The position numbers and the translations under genes were made by a program. From positions 1-64,000 of the forward strand of contig NZ_SEWX01000001.1 in NCBI RefSeq assembly GCF_004307455.1: a stretch of 64,000 nt of DNA, in the 5' to 3' direction. Positions 1 through 7,744 of this stretch are shown here, piece by piece. The notes under the pieces were generated by a model. The model did no database searches. It saw only the letters and a list, made by a program, of their open reading frames with translations, and was not told where the DNA came from. The stretch's first letter is position 1, and each line of letters begins with the position of its first letter. The stretch is from Aquirufa nivalisilvae. GTDB taxonomy: Bacteria > Bacteroidota > Bacteroidia > Cytophagales > Spirosomataceae.

Positions 1-38
1 CTTCGAACGACTGCCGTTGTAGTCGCTAAATCGGAGTG

Positions 39-70
39 CAAAGATGTAGGTTTATTTTCCTTATTCCAAA
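39..70 (-). promoter_or_regulatory. Promoter of a stable-RNA unit off the left edge
   Basis: On the minus strand TTTG (67-70), a 20-bp spacer and CATCTTTG (39-46) form a Bacteroidota-type promoter firing out of the window. The 17 bases 30-46 are identical, as reverse complement, to the -7 element and start region of the initiator tRNA promoter at 25682-25698. I infer that an rRNA or tRNA operon begins left of the window; the downstream gene itself is not visible. Confidence 0.55.
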
Positions 71-183
71 TCATTACACAAAAAAAATTGAGATTTATTA
101 CTAATTCGCTGAATATCAAAGAGAAAAAATGTTGATTTTTTTTTGACCATTCAAAAATTAAAAAGGATTTAACAAAATAGTCC

Positions 184-191
184 TACCTTTG
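184..191 (+). promoter_or_regulatory. -7 element of the pseudouridine synthase gene
   Basis: TACCTTTG matches the Bacteroidota -7 consensus TAnnTTTG and lies 45 bp before the start codon at 236. No good -33 element is seen at the usual spacing. Confidence 0.5.
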
Positions 192-235
192 TCATCTCAA
201 GACTGAACCCCTTCAGACCTTGTAGAAGGATTAAA

Positions 236-961
236 ATGAAAGACTACCACATCATATACGAGGACAATCACCTGCTAATTGTTAATAAAAGGGCAGGAAT
301 ACTTGTCCAAGGAGATAGTACTGGCGACCGTACATTGACGGATGTATTGAAAGATTACATCAAGGAAAAATACCAAAAACCAGGTGCTGTATTCTTGCAT
401 CCTGTACACCGTTTAGACCGCCCTGTAAGTGGTTTGGTGGTATTTGCTCGAACTTCCAAGGCTTTGGAACGCATGATGGAGCTATTCCGCAAAAGGGAAA
501 TCCAAAAAACCTATTGGGCTGTTACCCGTAGAAAACCCGATCCTACTAAAGGTAAGCTAACACATTGGCTAGTAAAAAATGAAGCCAAAAATACCACTAC
601 GGCCTATGATTACCCAGAAGATAAAGCACTAAAAGCCGAATTAAACTATAAATTACTAGGAAAGATTAATTTGCATTATTTGATTGAAGTAGAACCAATT
701 ACCGGTAGACCTCATCAAATTCGAGTACAACTCGCCACATTGGGCTGCCCTATTCGTGGAGATCTTAAATATGGATACGACCGTCCAAACCCAGATGGAA
801 GCATTAACCTGCATGCCCGTCGATTATATTTCATTCACCCCATCAAGAAGACTCCGATCATCTGCAAAGCAGCTGTTCCCAACAATCCATTCTGGGAGGA
901 ATTCCTTGAACTAGATACCGAAGAGGTGAAAGAGAAAAACTTAGATCACTTATACGAGTAG
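236..961 (+). CDS. RluA-family RNA pseudouridine synthase
   Basis: This 241-residue protein should isomerise uridine to pseudouridine in rRNA or tRNA. The family signature HRLDRPVSG lies at about residues 59-67, with the catalytic aspartate in the LDR core; a usual Thr is Val here. The RPHQIRVQLA motif near 159-168 is also typical of the RluA family. There is no N-terminal S4 domain, so it resembles the short single-domain members rather than RluD, and the exact target base cannot be told. The ATG at 236 follows a clear -7 element. It converges on the Rrf2 gene with only one base between the two stop codons. Confidence 0.85.
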   Translation: MKDYHIIYEDNHLLIVNKRAGILVQGDSTGDRTLTDVLKDYIKEKYQKPGAVFLHPVHRLDRPVSGLVVFARTSKALERMMELFRKREIQKTYWAVTRRKPDPTKGKLTHWLVKNEAKNTTTAYDYPEDKALKAELNYKLLGKINLHYLIEVEPITGRPHQIRVQLATLGCPIRGDLKYGYDRPNPDGSINLHARRLYFIHPIKKTPIICKAAVPNNPFWEEFLELDTEEVKEKNLDHLYE

Positions 962-962
962 A

Positions 963-1370
963 CTAGATTAGCTCCTCTAAAGTAGTTTTTTCCAATACAG
1001 ATAAATTGGCATCACGCCATTTAGCCAATACCGAACGTAACTTACACGTTTCCTCATTGGCACAATCGTCGCATTTGCCATAAAAATGCAAGGAAACACA
1101 AAGAGCCGGAGCAATTGGCCCATCCACAATACGAATGATTTTAGCAAAGGTCACCTGACTAGGCGGAATACGTAGGTAATAACCTCCCCCTTTGCCTTTT
1201 TGACTTTGAAGAATACCATGATTCCTTAACTCCAATAGAATGGCTTCTAAAAACTTTTTAGGAATGTTCTCTGATTCTGCAATGTGAGAGATCAACAAAG
1301 GGCCTTTTTCATAAGCCTGAGCTAACACTTTCAACGCCTTCAAAGCATACTTTGCCTTCTTAGAAATCAT
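963..1370 (-). CDS. Rrf2-family transcriptional regulator
   Basis: A 135-residue winged-helix DNA-binding protein. Residues about 1-65 hold the Rrf2 helix-turn-helix, including the KGKGGGYYL wing. Cysteines at 91, 100, 103 and 109 sit in the region that carries the three Fe-S ligands of IscR and NsrR, so an iron-sulfur or redox-sensing role is plausible but the spacing differs from IscR. It is monocistronic with its own promoter upstream. No iscS-like operon is adjacent, so the target genes are unknown. Confidence 0.85.
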   Translation of the reverse strand: MISKKAKYALKALKVLAQAYEKGPLLISHIAESENIPKKFLEAILLELRNHGILQSQKGKGGGYYLRIPPSQVTFAKIIRIVDGPIAPALCVSLHFYGKCDDCANEETCKLRSVLAKWRDANLSVLEKTTLEELI

Positions 1371-1399
1371 TTGTCAATGGGTATTAAATTGGAACTGAC

Positions 1400-1431
1400 C
1401 AAAGCTAAACATTTTATCAAGATTTGCCAAA
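1400..1431 (-). promoter_or_regulatory. Promoter of the Rrf2 gene
   Basis: On the minus strand TTTG (1428-1431), a 20-bp spacer and TAGCTTTG (1400-1407) fit the Bacteroidota consensus, about 30 bp before the start at 1370. Confidence 0.6.
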
Positions 1432-1460
1432 TTCTCCAATTGTGATAAAAATCAGCTCAA

Positions 1461-1488
1461 ATAAAAAAGGCCAACCTTTCGGTTGGCC
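1461..1488 (-). terminator. Intrinsic terminator of rpsL-rpsG
   Basis: On the minus strand GGCCAACC, a GAAA loop and GGTTGGCC are followed by TTTTTTATTT. It closes the rpsL-rpsG transcript right after rpsG, before any fusA. Confidence 0.85.
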
Positions 1489-1506
1489 CTTCCAAAAATT
1501 CATTTA

Positions 1507-1974
1507 TTAAAAACGGAAGTGTGAGAACGCTTTGTTCGCTTCCGCCATACGGTGTGTATCATCCTTCTTCTTCACAGCAGCTCCCTCACCTTTTGATGCA
1601 GCAATGATTTCATTCGCTAAGCGATCCATCATTGTTTTGTCACCTCTTTTCCTTGCATAACCAATCAACCACTTCATTCCTAACGCAACTTTACGTTCAG
1701 CTCGCACTTCCGTTGGAACCTGGAAGTTAGCTCCACCTACACGGCGGCTCTTTACTTCTACAGATGGCATTACATTGTTTAATGCTTTTTTCCAAGTTTC
1801 TAATCCATTCTCCTTAGTACGCTCTTCTACTTTATCTAAAGCATCGTAAAAAATAGTGAATGCCACTGATTTTTTACCGTCATACATCAAGTTGTTTACA
1901 AACTTAGTTACTAATACATCCCTAAATTTAGGGTCTGGCAATAAATAGCGCTTTTTTGGTTTCGCCTTTCTCAT
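1507..1974 (-). CDS. rpsG: 30S ribosomal protein S7
   Basis: At 155 residues this is a full-length S7, the primary 16S rRNA binder that organises the 3' major (head) domain. The [22 protein letters not shown] start and the [12 protein letters not shown] segment are diagnostic. It follows rpsL by 72 bp and is cotranscribed from the rpsL promoter. In many bacteria fusA comes next, but here a strong terminator and a convergent gene follow. The ATG at 1974 is the natural family start. Confidence 0.97.
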   Translation of the reverse strand: MRKAKPKKRYLLPDPKFRDVLVTKFVNNLMYDGKKSVAFTIFYDALDKVEERTKENGLETWKKALNNVMPSVEVKSRRVGGANFQVPTEVRAERKVALGMKWLIGYARKRGDKTMMDRLANEIIAASKGEGAAVKKKDDTHRMAEANKAFSHFRF

Positions 1975-2046
1975 GGTGTTAATGTTTAATGTCGACCCAA
2001 CCTTCTGCCTTCACCGAGGCATACTGGATCTTTGTGTTAAAAAATG

Positions 2047-2451
2047 TTACTTCTTCTTAGCTGGAGCTGCTGCTTGCCCTGGTTTAGGACGCTTGGCACC
2101 ATACTTAGAACGAGATTGTAAACGACCAGATACACCGGCTGTGTCCAATGCTCCACGAATGATGTGATAACGTACACCTGGTAAGTCTTTCACACGACCA
2201 CCACGGATCAATACGATCGAGTGCTCTTGCAAATTGTGACCCTCACCTGGAATGTAGGCATTCACCTCTTTCTGGTTGGTTAAACGAACACGAGCTACCT
2301 TACGCATAGCTGAGTTTGGTTTCTTTGGAGTAGTTGTGTACACACGTGTACAAACTCCTCTTCTTTGTGGACAAGAATCCAAAGCAGGTGACTTAGATTT
2401 CCAAGTCATTTGCTCACGGCCCTTGCGCACTAATTGCTGAATAGTTGGCAT
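2047..2451 (-). CDS. rpsL: 30S ribosomal protein S12
   Basis: This 134-residue protein is S12, the decoding-centre protein. The conserved core [16 protein letters not shown] and [19 protein letters not shown] are complete, including the two lysines (in KKPNSA and [10 protein letters not shown]) whose mutation gives streptomycin resistance; both appear wild type. The C-terminus ends in a short Ala/Lys tail. It heads a two-gene operon with rpsG and has a strong promoter with a leader of about 85 nt, which could host autoregulation, though no known regulatory structure was recognised. Confidence 0.97.
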   Translation of the reverse strand: MPTIQQLVRKGREQMTWKSKSPALDSCPQRRGVCTRVYTTTPKKPNSAMRKVARVRLTNQKEVNAYIPGEGHNLQEHSIVLIRGGRVKDLPGVRYHIIRGALDTAGVSGRLQSRSKYGAKRPKPGQAAAPAKKK

Positions 2452-2544
2452 TTTAAATAATTACCGTTTAAATTTTAAATCTTTTTTATCCCCTTAAATA
2501 GCTTAAACTCATTTGGATAGAGTAATGCCATAGTAACGGGGGTG

Positions 2545-2575
2545 CAAAGTTAGCAATTAGAAATAGAATTCAAAA
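2545..2575 (-). promoter_or_regulatory. rpsL-rpsG promoter
   Basis: Minus-strand TTTTG (2571-2575), an 18-bp spacer and TAACTTTG (2545-2552) match the Bacteroidota core promoter. The -33 element starts only 16 bp from the uxuA stop codon. Confidence 0.75.
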
Positions 2576-2590
2576 CATCATTTTGGAATT

Positions 2591-3781
2591 TTATTTCAAA
2601 AATCCTTCGATTCCCAATTCTAGTCCTCTCAGTTCTGCTAATCCTCTTAATCGACCAATAGCAGTATAGCCTGGATTGGTCTTTTTTCCTATTTGCAAAT
2701 CATCCAACATTTTATGTCCGTGATCTGGTCTAAATGGCATTCTAACATCTTTTCGCCCTTGTTCAATTCGACTTTTTTGCTCCAGCACCAAGGCTTTCAT
2801 TACACCAAACATATCCACATCTCCATCTAAATGGTCCGCTTCATAGAAGTTGCCATATTCATCACGACGAGTTGCTCGCAAATGGATAAAATTAATACGA
2901 TCTCCCAATCGCTCCACCATACCTACCAAATCATTATCTCCTCGTACTCCATAGCTGCCTGTACAGAAGCATAAGCCGTTATTAGGACTTTCATAAGCCG
3001 CCAATAATTGTTTAGCATCAGATTCTGTGCTAACAACACGTGGCAAACCCAAAATTGGATAAGGAGGATCATCAGGATGTATGGATAGATTTACTCCTGC
3101 TTCTTCAGCTACTGGTGTAATTTCTCGAATAAATTCATACAAATGCTCCCTTAACTCTGCCTCACCTACATGTGCATAAGTATCTAAGGCCTCCTGAAAT
3201 GAAACTAAAGTGAAACTTTCTTCACTTCCTGGTAATCCAGCTATAACATTACGAATCAACTTCTCTCTTTGAGAAGTGCTGGACTGGTCAAACCAAGTTT
3301 TGGCTCTTTGGATTTGATCTGAACTATAATGGTTTTCAGCACCGTGTCTTTTCAATAAAAACAATTCGAAGGCTGCAAATTCAGCCGCATCAAATCGCAA
3401 AGCCCTTGAACCATCAGGCAATTCAAAATCTAAATCAGTTCTTGTCCAATCCAAAATAGGCATGAAATTATAACAAACCGTATCCAAACCCGCTTTGGAT
3501 AAATTGCGAATCGACTGCTTATAATTTTCTATGTATTTTTTAAAGTCGCCCGAACGAGTTTTGATATCCTCATGTACCGGAATGCTTTCAATAACCGACC
3601 ATGTTAGCCCTGCTGCTTCTATGATTTGCTTCCTTTCTAAAATATCTTCCAAATCCCAAACTACTCCATTGGGGATTTGATGCAATGCATTCACGATGCC
3701 TGTTGCACCTGCTTGTCGGACATCCGACAAGCTTACTGGATCATTCGGTCCGAACCAACGCCAAGTTTGTTCTAATGCCAT
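2591..3781 (-). CDS. uxuA: Mannonate dehydratase
   Basis: UxuA (EC 4.2.1.8) dehydrates D-mannonate to 2-keto-3-deoxygluconate in glucuronate breakdown. The 396 residues match the family length. Diagnostic blocks are [15 protein letters not shown] (about 234-248), the FCTGSYG and DNDL segments (about 272-285), [22 protein letters not shown] and [11 protein letters not shown] (about 351-361), which supply the metal-binding Asp, Cys and His residues. It stands alone; no uxuB, uxaC or kdgK is nearby, so the rest of the hexuronate pathway must be elsewhere. No promoter of the TAnnTTTG type was found directly upstream. Confidence 0.95.
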   Translation of the reverse strand: MALEQTWRWFGPNDPVSLSDVRQAGATGIVNALHQIPNGVVWDLEDILERKQIIEAAGLTWSVIESIPVHEDIKTRSGDFKKYIENYKQSIRNLSKAGLDTVCYNFMPILDWTRTDLDFELPDGSRALRFDAAEFAAFELFLLKRHGAENHYSSDQIQRAKTWFDQSSTSQREKLIRNVIAGLPGSEESFTLVSFQEALDTYAHVGEAELREHLYEFIREITPVAEEAGVNLSIHPDDPPYPILGLPRVVSTESDAKQLLAAYESPNNGLCFCTGSYGVRGDNDLVGMVERLGDRINFIHLRATRRDEYGNFYEADHLDGDVDMFGVMKALVLEQKSRIEQGRKDVRMPFRPDHGHKMLDDLQIGKKTNPGYTAIGRLRGLAELRGLELGIEGFLK

Positions 3782-3928
3782 AGTATATTAATTCTGTTTC
3801 TAAATCTTTGAACTTCTACTTAATTGGATTACACTTAGTAAGCATAAAACGATTGGTCCCAAATGCCTTACTGCCCAATGCGATTCTCTTAAATTGGCCT
3901 AATTCAATTGGTCTAATCTAACTCGCTT

Positions 3929-3975
3929 AGATTTGTCAACTTTTTGAAAGTTGACAAATCTGAGTTGACAAATCT
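3929..3975. repeat. 33-bp palindrome plus a direct half-copy
   Basis: Perfect 15-bp arms (AGATTTGTCAACTTT at 3929-3943, complement at 3947-3961) enclose TTG. The half AGTTGACAAATCT at 3949-3961 is repeated exactly at 3963-3975. The geometry and the core TGTCAA, TTT, GAA, TTGACA recur in the palindrome at 41888-41920. There is no U-tract, so it does not look like an ordinary terminator. REP-like mobile repeat or protein-binding site are both possible. Confidence 0.7.
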
Positions 3976-4076
3976 GGTTGACTCTAATTAACTAAGTAAC
4001 TTCCAACTAGAGCACAAAATTAGCCTTTCCTACTCAAAATCTGATGAAAAACTTGATTATTTTGACCAAGTTTTTG

Positions 4077-4115
4077 GACAAAAAAAACCTTGCCTGGACG
4101 CCAAGCAAGGTTTTT
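4077..4115 (-). terminator. Terminator of the DUF4301 gene
   Basis: A stem with arms AAAAACCTTGC (4083-4093) and its complement (4105-4115) is followed on the minus strand by a run of eight T. It lies about 90 bp past the stop codon of the DUF4301 gene. Confidence 0.75.
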
Positions 4116-4204
4116 GTAATCAAGCATTTATATACTTTCTTTAATATCGATCGCTTTCAAAGGGCGCAAAATTAAAGCCTTTTTAATCAGGAACAAAACG
4201 TAGC

Positions 4205-5680
4205 CTAATTTTGATGTGCTGGCCTCAATAAATCATTCACCGTTTTTACTGGATTAAAAGTGTCCAATGGAACCTCCACAAATATGGTATTCCAATTGGC
4301 CATAGCCCCATTCCATAATCCAGGTAATTCTTGCGCTTTTAACTTCTTTCCATCCTTTGTTTTCTCCGTGATAAATCCTGTGCTCATGTCGCGGTATTGA
4401 AGCAAATCAAACGATTTGCCTTCAACATCTTTAGTGGCACAAACCAAATCCACTGGGTTAAAGTGAGTAGAGTCCGTAAAAATCGCTTTTTGCAATTCAT
4501 TAGACATATCCACTTGTGCGGATTCAACCAATTGCAAAGTGCTATTCCCCTCTTGATCTTTGCACCAAAATGGTCCTCCTCCTGGTTCTCCTGTATTTTT
4601 TACCACTCCACAAATACGGGTAGGGCGATTAAGAATCTTCTTGAACAAGGCAACCTTCTCCTCTTGTGAATGCTCAACCCAAGCTTTTCCTGGCTGAATG
4701 CCTAAATATTTACTAGAAAATTCTTGCATTTCCTCCAGCGTCGCAGCACTAATTTCTCCTTTCAAAACACGAGCATACGCTTTGATCTTATCCAAGATCT
4801 CCACCAATAATCCTCCTAAAGCCTTCTTATATACTATGGTGCTATCTTTTAATTTATCTGGAACCACGTTATCTATGTTCTTAATAAAGATCAAATCTGC
4901 ATCCAAATCATTTAAATTCTCTAATAAAGCCCCATGTCCAGCTGGTCGAAATAACATTGACCCATCCGCCTCACGAAATAAATTATTATCCATATCTACC
5001 GCAACCGTATCGGTGCTAGGTTTTTGTTCCGAAAAACTAATATGAAATTTCACTTGATACTTTTTCTCCAATTTGGGTAGAACTTGATTTACTAAGGCAT
5101 CAAATCTTGAACGATGCTCTGGAGAAACCGTAAAATGCAAATACGCATCTTTCCCATCCGAAGCATACTCAACAGCTTCCACCAAGTGTTCTTCTAAGGG
5201 AGTTCTTACTCCATCTTCATAATAATGAAATGACAATAACCCTTTTGGTAAGGACCCATAGTCTAAACCCTTACTTAGCAACAAATTTTCCAATATTTCT
5301 TGCTCCGTTGACCACTCTGGCAACAATTTCTTTAATTCTGGAGCAAAAGCAAATTCACTTAGTCGATCAAAAAATGCCAAAGATTCTTTATTAGGTTTCG
5401 ATTCAGACAAATGCTCGAAAAGTGATTTAAACATACGAGTTGCTGCACCTGAAGCTGGTACCATTTTCAAAATGGATAAAGTCTTTTTAGCTTCTTCAAA
5501 CCTTTTAACGTAACGATCTACATCCTCCTCTGACAAATGAATAATTCCATTACCTATACTGGCAGCTCGATCTAAATGCATCCAAGGGAATCCTTGCTTA
5601 AAATAATCAACTTGTTGATTTACTTCATGCTCACTAATACCTCTTTTGCTTAATTGTATTTTGTCCTTTTCTGTCAACAT
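4205..5680 (-). CDS. DUF4301 family protein, nucleotidyltransferase-like
   Basis: A 491-residue cytosolic protein of a family of unknown function common in Bacteroidota. Start chosen at the ATG at 5680 (MLTEKDKIQLSKRG), the usual family start; an upstream in-frame ATG at 5731 would add 17 unconserved residues. Two segments recall sugar-nucleotide pyrophosphorylases: VPASGAATRMFK at 74-85, like their glycine-rich G-x-x-T-R loop, and FRPAGHGALLENL followed by KNIDNVV, like the P-x-GHG and VDN motifs of UDP-sugar pyrophosphorylases. The link is my inference; no activity is established. It is divergent from recQ and monocistronic with a terminator. Confidence 0.75.
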   Translation of the reverse strand: MLTEKDKIQLSKRGISEHEVNQQVDYFKQGFPWMHLDRAASIGNGIIHLSEEDVDRYVKRFEEAKKTLSILKMVPASGAATRMFKSLFEHLSESKPNKESLAFFDRLSEFAFAPELKKLLPEWSTEQEILENLLLSKGLDYGSLPKGLLSFHYYEDGVRTPLEEHLVEAVEYASDGKDAYLHFTVSPEHRSRFDALVNQVLPKLEKKYQVKFHISFSEQKPSTDTVAVDMDNNLFREADGSMLFRPAGHGALLENLNDLDADLIFIKNIDNVVPDKLKDSTIVYKKALGGLLVEILDKIKAYARVLKGEISAATLEEMQEFSSKYLGIQPGKAWVEHSQEEKVALFKKILNRPTRICGVVKNTGEPGGGPFWCKDQEGNSTLQLVESAQVDMSNELQKAIFTDSTHFNPVDLVCATKDVEGKSFDLLQYRDMSTGFITEKTKDGKKLKAQELPGLWNGAMANWNTIFVEVPLDTFNPVKTVNDLLRPAHQN

Positions 5681-5805
5681 ACGTACATATTTATTTCTAA
5701 ATTTAATTGGAATCGTATAAAATTTCACCATAAAGAGCTCATTAATTCTATTCGTTCCTTAAATTTTCTCCACTTTACGCATGAACTCCTTGCTTAATTT
5801 TTTGG

Positions 5806-5813
5806 TAGCTTTG
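5806..5813 (+). promoter_or_regulatory. recQ -7 element, giving a near-leaderless mRNA
   Basis: TAGCTTTG matches the consensus exactly and ends 8 bp before the recQ ATG at 5822, so transcription should start at or within a few bases of the start codon. Confidence 0.55.
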
Positions 5814-5821
5814 AATTAGCT

Positions 5822-7744
5822 ATGCAGGATATTCACGCCATTCTTAAAAAATATTGGAATTACGACTCTTTTCGTCCACTTCAAAAAGAGATCATCCATT
5901 CCATATTGGATAAAAAAGACACATTGGCTTTATTGCCTACCGGTGGAGGTAAATCCATTTGCTTTCAAGTTCCTGCTATGGCCATGGATGGCATATGCAT
6001 CGTTATTTCTCCTTTGATCGCATTAATGCAAGATCAAGTAAGCCAATTGAAACAACGAAATATTGCAGCAGAAGCCCTCTATTCTGGCATGCATCCAAGA
6101 CAAATCGATATACTACTTGATAATTGTATATATGGGAATATCAAGTTTTTATATGTTTCACCAGAAAGACTAAAAACCGAGTTATTTCTGGAAAGAGCTA
6201 AGCAAATGAATATTTCGCTCATCGCAGTAGATGAAGCACATTGTATATCTCAATGGGGATATGATTTTCGCCCATCCTATTTGGAAATTCTAACTTTCAA
6301 AAACTTATTCCCCAATACTCCTTGCATGGCTTTAACTGCTAGTGCAAATCCAGAAGTCAAAGCTGACATCCTCCAAAAGCTGGAGTTCAAAAAGCCACAG
6401 ATCTTCCAGAAGAGCTTCAGTCGGGCTAACCTTTCTTATTCTGTTCTCTGGGAAGAAAATAAAGAAAAAAAACTAATCCAAATGCTTCAACGCGTTCCAG
6501 GATCATCCATTATTTATGTTCGAAATAGAAAAAAGACCCAGCAAATCTCTGACCTAATCCTCCAACACGGCATCTCCACTACCTTTTATCATGCTGGCCT
6601 TGACCCAAAGGAAAGAAATTCCAGACAAAAAGCATGGATTGAGGGTAAAATTCAGACCATTGTAGCCACCAATGCCTTTGGAATGGGGATTGATAAAGCT
6701 GATGTTCGCTTGGTTGTCCACTTAGATTTGCCAGATTCATTAGAAGCTTATTATCAGGAGGCTGGTCGGGCTGGTCGGGATGAAAAGAAAGCCTATGCTG
6801 CTATTTTGGTAGAAGAAAAAGATATCATTGAACTAAATCCCCAATGGGCTAAATCCTATCCTGAGGCAGAAGTGCTAAAGAAAGTCTACCAAGCTATCAG
6901 TAATTATTTACAAATCCCTGAAGGTAGTGGAGAACTCATGCACTATGATTTTGAATGGTCTGAAATGGCCAATCGATTCAAGCTCCCTACATCAGAAACA
7001 TTTTTTGCCCTAAAAATACTGGAAAATGAAGGCTTAATTTTATTGAACGATGCCTACCAAAATCCCTCCAAAATTAAATTCAGTGTCTCAGCCACAGAAT
7101 TATACGATTTCCAAATTCGCAATGAACGTTTTGAATCATTTATCAAATGTCTTTTACGCATGTTTGGAGGAAATCTCTACCAACAATTTGTCCCTGTTTC
7201 AGAAGGAGCTATTGCACAACAATTCAAAGCTCCAATTGCAGAAGTAGAACGTAGCTTAGCCTTACTTGAAAAATTTGAAATTTTGGATTACGACAAGCAA
7301 AATGGATTACCCAAACTAACGCTACTCAGCCCGAGAGCCTCCGCATCTCAATTACCTATTGACTGGACTTCATATCACCAAAAGAAAGACCGCAGCCAGA
7401 CCAAAATTAAGGCAGTCGAACATTATGTTCGAGATAAAAAAATATGCCGAACCCGTTTGCTCGTTGCCTATTTTGGAGAAAGTTTGGATAAAAAATGTGG
7501 AATCTGTGATACTTGTATTGCACAAAAAAAGGCCTCCACGGGGAAGGCCTATCCTGAAAGTCATGAAAGTGAACGTAAACTAATCTTACATTACCTCCAA
7601 CATGGTTCTTTAAGCTTACAAACGCTAGTCGATTGCCTCCGCCCTCTTTCCAAAGATGAAGCCATTCGCATCATTCAATATGCGTTGGATATCGGTGAAA
7701 TCACCTATACCGCCACAGACGAATTAGGCTTAGCCTCATCCTGA
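5822..7744 (+). CDS. recQ: RecQ-family ATP-dependent DNA helicase
   Basis: A 3'-5' DNA helicase of 640 residues for recombination repair and fork rescue. Helicase motifs are clear: LLPTGGGKS (37-45, Walker A), DEAH (137-140), TASA (172-175) and QEAGRAGRD (312-320). A four-cysteine zinc module (C542, C559, C562, C565 in a CRTRLL...CGICDTC context) is present. In E. coli RecQ the zinc module follows the helicase core directly; here about 200 residues, probably winged-helix, lie between. No HRDC domain is seen. The start codon nearly coincides with the predicted transcript start. The 3' end overlaps lon by 40 bp in opposite orientation. Confidence 0.93.
   Translation: MQDIHAILKKYWNYDSFRPLQKEIIHSILDKKDTLALLPTGGGKSICFQVPAMAMDGICIVISPLIALMQDQVSQLKQRNIAAEALYSGMHPRQIDILLDNCIYGNIKFLYVSPERLKTELFLERAKQMNISLIAVDEAHCISQWGYDFRPSYLEILTFKNLFPNTPCMALTASANPEVKADILQKLEFKKPQIFQKSFSRANLSYSVLWEENKEKKLIQMLQRVPGSSIIYVRNRKKTQQISDLILQHGISTTFYHAGLDPKERNSRQKAWIEGKIQTIVATNAFGMGIDKADVRLVVHLDLPDSLEAYYQEAGRAGRDEKKAYAAILVEEKDIIELNPQWAKSYPEAEVLKKVYQAISNYLQIPEGSGELMHYDFEWSEMANRFKLPTSETFFALKILENEGLILLNDAYQNPSKIKFSVSATELYDFQIRNERFESFIKCLLRMFGGNLYQQFVPVSEGAIAQQFKAPIAEVERSLALLEKFEILDYDKQNGLPKLTLLSPRASASQLPIDWTSYHQKKDRSQTKIKAVEHYVRDKKICRTRLLVAYFGESLDKKCGICDTCIAQKKASTGKAYPESHESERKLILHYLQHGSLSLQTLVDCLRPLSKDEAIRIIQYALDIGEITYTATDELGLASS

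Larger units (their letters stand above)
3782..4204. other. Intergenic region between uxuA and the DUF4301 gene
   Basis: This 423-bp stretch holds no plausible gene. It contains a perfect 33-bp palindrome with an extra half-copy (3929-3975) and a terminator for the DUF4301 gene (4077-4115). The remaining AT-rich sequence shows nothing I recognise. Confidence 0.7.
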
